From positions 1-8,126 of the forward strand of contig JAAYZM010000330.1 of NCBI GenBank assembly GCA_012514835.1: a stretch of DNA of 8,126 nt, read 5' to 3'. Made by a program: the position numbers and the translations under genes. The notes under the pieces are model-generated. The model was not told the DNA's origin and did not search any database. It worked only from the letters and a program-made list of their open reading frames with translations. Shown here one piece after another: positions 6,151-8,126 of the stretch. Source of the stretch: Actinomycetales bacterium (GTDB lineage Bacteria > Actinomycetota > Actinomycetes > Actinomycetales > Cellulomonadaceae). Within the stretch, counting starts at the first letter, position 1. Each line of letters begins with the position of its first letter.

Positions 6151-7328
6151 TGAGCGAGCGTGCGGCGACCTCCGGCTCGCTGTCCTCGTTGCGGGAGGCG
6201 AACCGGTCCCTCGTTGTCGACACCGTCCGGCGCTACGGCGGGCTCACCCAGGTCGAGCTTGCCGCGGCGACCGGGCTGTCGACCGCCACGGTCTCGACGC
6301 TCGTGCGCGAGCTGCTCGCGGCGGGCGTGGTCGAGACGACGACGACGACGCGCTCCGGCCGCCGTGCCCAGCTCGTCACCCTCGCCAAGCGGGTGGGTCT
6401 CGCGGTGGGCGTGCAGATCGGGCACCGTCACCTGCGGGTCGCGCTGAGCGACTTCGCGTACGACGTCCTCGCCGAGCAGTCGCTCCCGCTCCCGCCCGAG
6501 CACCGGGTCGACACGTCCCTCGACCGGGCCGCCCTGCTCGCCGTGGACATGCTCGAACGGGTCGGGGCGGACCTCGAGGACGTCGTCGCGATCGGGGTGG
6601 GGCTGCCCGCGCCCGTCGACTCGAGCACGGGCATGGTCTCGGTGCGCGGGATCATGCGCGGCTGGGACGAGGTGCACCTCGGTCATGTGCTCCACAAGCG
6701 GCTGGGGCGTCCCGTGTTCGTGGACAACGACGCGAACCTCGGGGCGCTCGCGGAGTCGGTGATCGGTGCGGCCAAGGAGTATCGCGACTCGATCTTCGTG
6801 CGTGCTTCGCACGGCGTGGGCGCGGGCATCGTCATCTCGGGCCGCGTGCACCGGGGCTTCGCGGGGACCGCGGGGGAGATCGGCCACGTCCAGGTGGACC
6901 CCGCGGGGGACATCTGCCGGTGCGGCTCGCGTGGGTGCCTCGACACGATCGTGGGGGCGCAGGCGCTACTCGAGCCGTTGCGCGCCAACCTCGGGAGCGT
7001 CGCGCTGCGGGACGTCATCCAGCTCGCGATCGACGGCGACCCGGGGTGCAGTCAGGTCATCGCGGACGCGGGCGCACAGATCGGGGCGGTCGTGGCGGGG
7101 CTCGGCATGGCGGTCAATCCCCAGTGCATCGTCGTCGGCGGAGAGCTCGCCGAGACCGGGGAAGTCTTGCTCGGCCCTTTGCGCGAGGCGGTCCGGCGTC
7201 GGGTCCTGCTCAACCAGATCGCCCCGCTCGAGGTGGTGCCCGCGGAGCTGGGGCAGCGCGCCGAGGTGCTCGGCGCGGTGCTGCTCGCGGTCGAGTCGAG
7301 CGACTTCTCGGGGGGTGGGGCTCCTTGA
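6150..7328 (+). CDS. ROK-family transcriptional repressor (XylR/NagC-like) with N-terminal winged helix-turn-helix
   Basis: Sugar-responsive DNA-binding regulator, 392 residues. A MarR/XylR-type helix-turn-helix lies at about 33-56 (TQVELAAATGLSTATVSTLVRELL). A wing (about 59-78) follows with five consecutive Thr encoded by a pure ACG repeat. The ROK domain follows from about 82. The sugar-kinase phosphate loop (DxGGT) is lost (QIGHRH at 89-94), so it is probably not a kinase. DNDAN (192-196) is kept. GEIGH (Glu243, His246) and CRCGSRGCLD (Cys256, Cys258, Cys263, Asp265) form the ROK zinc motif, with Asp in place of the usual Glu after the last Cys. In this family sugar binding normally releases the repressor from DNA. 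Sitting between two sugar-importer operons, it probably controls one or both; the inducer cannot be read. GTG 6150 is chosen because it begins the HTH protein directly and fits the leaderless promoter. Confidence 0.92.
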   Translation: MSERAATSGSLSSLREANRSLVVDTVRRYGGLTQVELAAATGLSTATVSTLVRELLAAGVVETTTTTRSGRRAQLVTLAKRVGLAVGVQIGHRHLRVALSDFAYDVLAEQSLPLPPEHRVDTSLDRAALLAVDMLERVGADLEDVVAIGVGLPAPVDSSTGMVSVRGIMRGWDEVHLGHVLHKRLGRPVFVDNDANLGALAESVIGAAKEYRDSIFVRASHGVGAGIVISGRVHRGFAGTAGEIGHVQVDPAGDICRCGSRGCLDTIVGAQALLEPLRANLGSVALRDVIQLAIDGDPGCSQVIADAGAQIGAVVAGLGMAVNPQCIVVGGELAETGEVLLGPLREAVRRRVLLNQIAPLEVVPAELGQRAEVLGAVLLAVESSDFSGGGAP

Positions 7329-7353
7329 CGCATCACGGTCTGGGGGCTTCACT
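7325..7353 (+). promoter_or_regulatory. Possible promoter of the second importer
   Basis: TTGACG (7325-7330) is a good -35 and overlaps the ROK stop codon. At a 17-nt spacing lies TTCACT (7348-7353), a poor -10. A start near 7360 would fall in the palindrome at 7354-7368. Tentative. Confidence 0.25.
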
Positions 7354-7368
7354 GCACGTATCACGTGC
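7354..7368 (+). promoter_or_regulatory. Palindromic operator-like site GCACGT-ATC-ACGTGC
   Basis: Two perfect 6-bp arms around a 3-nt centre in the 64-bp gap between the ROK stop and the second ATPase. Size and symmetry fit a dimeric repressor site, and the neighbouring ROK protein or a LacI-type regulator is the natural candidate. The arms are short for a terminator. Repeat seen; binding inferred. Confidence 0.5.
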
Positions 7369-7380
7369 CCGACGGGGAGT

Positions 7381-7386
7381 AGGTGA
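7381..7386 (+). promoter_or_regulatory. Ribosome binding site of the second sugar ATPase
   Basis: AGGTGA, fully complementary to the 16S 3' end, lies 6 nt before ATG 7393. An alternative in-frame GTG at 7387 could use GGGGAG at 7374-7379 and would add two residues. Confidence 0.6.
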
Positions 7387-7392
7387 GTGGCG

Positions 7393-8126
7393 ATGAACGC
7401 ACGCGGCAAGGCGCCGTTGCTGTCGCTGCGCGGCATCACGAAGCGGTTCAACGCCGTCGAGGCACTCGTCGACGTCGACCTCGAGGTGCGCGCCCACGAG
7501 GTGGTCGCGCTCGTCGGGGACAACGCCGCGGGCAAGTCGACGCTCGCCAAGGTCATCGCGGGCGTGCTCACTCCGGACGCGGGCTTCACGGAGATGGACG
7601 GCGAGGCCGTGAGCATCTCGAGCCCGTCCGCGGCCCACGCGCTCGGGATCGCCACGGTGTTCCAGGACCTCGCGCTGTGCGAGAACCTCGACGTGACCTC
7701 GAACATCTTCCTAGGGCGCGAGCTGCGTGCGGGGCTCGGGATCGACGACTCGCGCATGGAGAACGTCGCGCGCGGCATCCTGCGGGACCTCACGAGCCGC
7801 ATCCCCTCGGTGCGCACGCCCGTGAAGAACCTCTCGGGCGGCCAGCGGCAGTCCGTCGCGATCGCGCGCACCCTGATCGGGTCACCGCGGCTCGTGGTGC
7901 TCGACGAGCCGACGTCGGCCCTGTCGATCGCCCACACCGCGGAGGTCCTCACCTACATCGAGCGGTTGCGGGACCTCGGGCTGGGCGTGGTGCTCATCTC
8001 GCACAACATGAATGACGTGCGCGCCGTCGCGGACCGCATCGAGGTGCTGCGCCACGGGCGCAACAACGGCTCGTTCAGCACCGACGCGGTCACGCACGAG
8101 GAGATCCTCGGCGCCATCACGGGCGC
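7393..8126 (+). CDS. Sugar ABC transporter ATP-binding protein, single-domain FrcA/XylG-like, 3' end cut by the window
   Basis: ATPase of a second monosaccharide importer; 244 codons visible with no stop. Seen: Walker A GDNAAGKST (42-50, Lys48), with Ala45 where ABC proteins usually have Gly; Q-loop Gln91 in VFQDLAL; signature LSGGQRQ (147-153); Walker B VVLDEPTSAL with Asp171/Glu172; and switch His204 in LISHNM. The GDN start of Walker A, LSGGQRQ and LISHNMNDV...VADRI...RHGR resemble rhizobial FrcA, a family of about 260 residues with one ATPase domain. The visible end (HEEILGAITG) looks like the usual C-terminus, so the gene probably stops within some tens of bases. It differs from the fused MmsA next door, so it belongs to another transporter whose permease and binding protein should lie downstream. 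ATG 7393 is preferred for its ribosome binding site. Sugar specificity is unknown. Confidence 0.9.
   Translation, partial: MNARGKAPLLSLRGITKRFNAVEALVDVDLEVRAHEVVALVGDNAAGKSTLAKVIAGVLTPDAGFTEMDGEAVSISSPSAAHALGIATVFQDLALCENLDVTSNIFLGRELRAGLGIDDSRMENVARGILRDLTSRIPSVRTPVKNLSGGQRQSVAIARTLIGSPRLVVLDEPTSALSIAHTAEVLTYIERLRDLGLGVVLISHNMNDVRAVADRIEVLRHGRNNGSFSTDAVTHEEILGAITG

Noticed and set aside
6966..7952. 328-codon antisense open frame spanning the end of the ROK gene and the second ATPase
   Set aside because: It crosses two genes with clear motifs on the plus strand and shows no domain of its own.

Overview
The window is very GC-rich, with codons ending almost always in G or C. All six real genes lie on the plus strand. 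Codon use, a GTG start on an apparently leaderless message, and strong GC stem-loops without U-tracts suggest a high-GC actinobacterium. By general resemblance this is probably a polysaccharide-degrading member of Micrococcales (Cellulomonas or a relative). That placement is inferred from style and gene content; no marker gene is present.

Layout. (1) 1-1736: 3' part of a type I pullulanase (GH13, Klebsiella PulA-like), with the whole catalytic core visible. It is closed by a perfect 16-bp stem-loop at 1767-1804. (2) 1737-2049: a 313-nt gene-free region holding that terminator, short repeats and the leader of the next operon. (3) 2050-6104: a multiple-monosaccharide ABC importer of the ChvE/MmsA(GguA)/MmsB(GguB) type. 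It consists of a lipoprotein sugar-binding subunit, a fused two-domain ATPase and a permease. A second perfect 16-bp stem-loop (3246-3286) separates the binding protein from the ATPase, while ATPase and permease overlap by 4 nt (ATGA). (4) 6150-7328: a ROK-family repressor with an N-terminal winged helix, apparently translated from a leaderless mRNA. (5) 7393-8126: the beginning of a second, single-domain sugar ABC ATPase (FrcA/XylG-like). It is cut by the window end and preceded by a 15-bp palindrome that looks like an operator.

How the genes fit together. The pullulanase cleaves alpha-1,6 branch points in pullulan, starch or glycogen products. The ChvE-MmsAB importer brings released or environmental monosaccharides (glucose, galactose, xylose or arabinose type) into the cell. 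The ROK protein is the obvious candidate sugar-responsive repressor for one or both flanking transport operons. The second ATPase suggests another sugar importer continues beyond the right edge. This is a sugar-utilisation locus built from known families. I found no CRISPR array, RNA gene, mobile element or clearly new system. The most interesting material is regulatory: the two matched stem-loops, the leaderless ROK start and the palindrome before the second importer.
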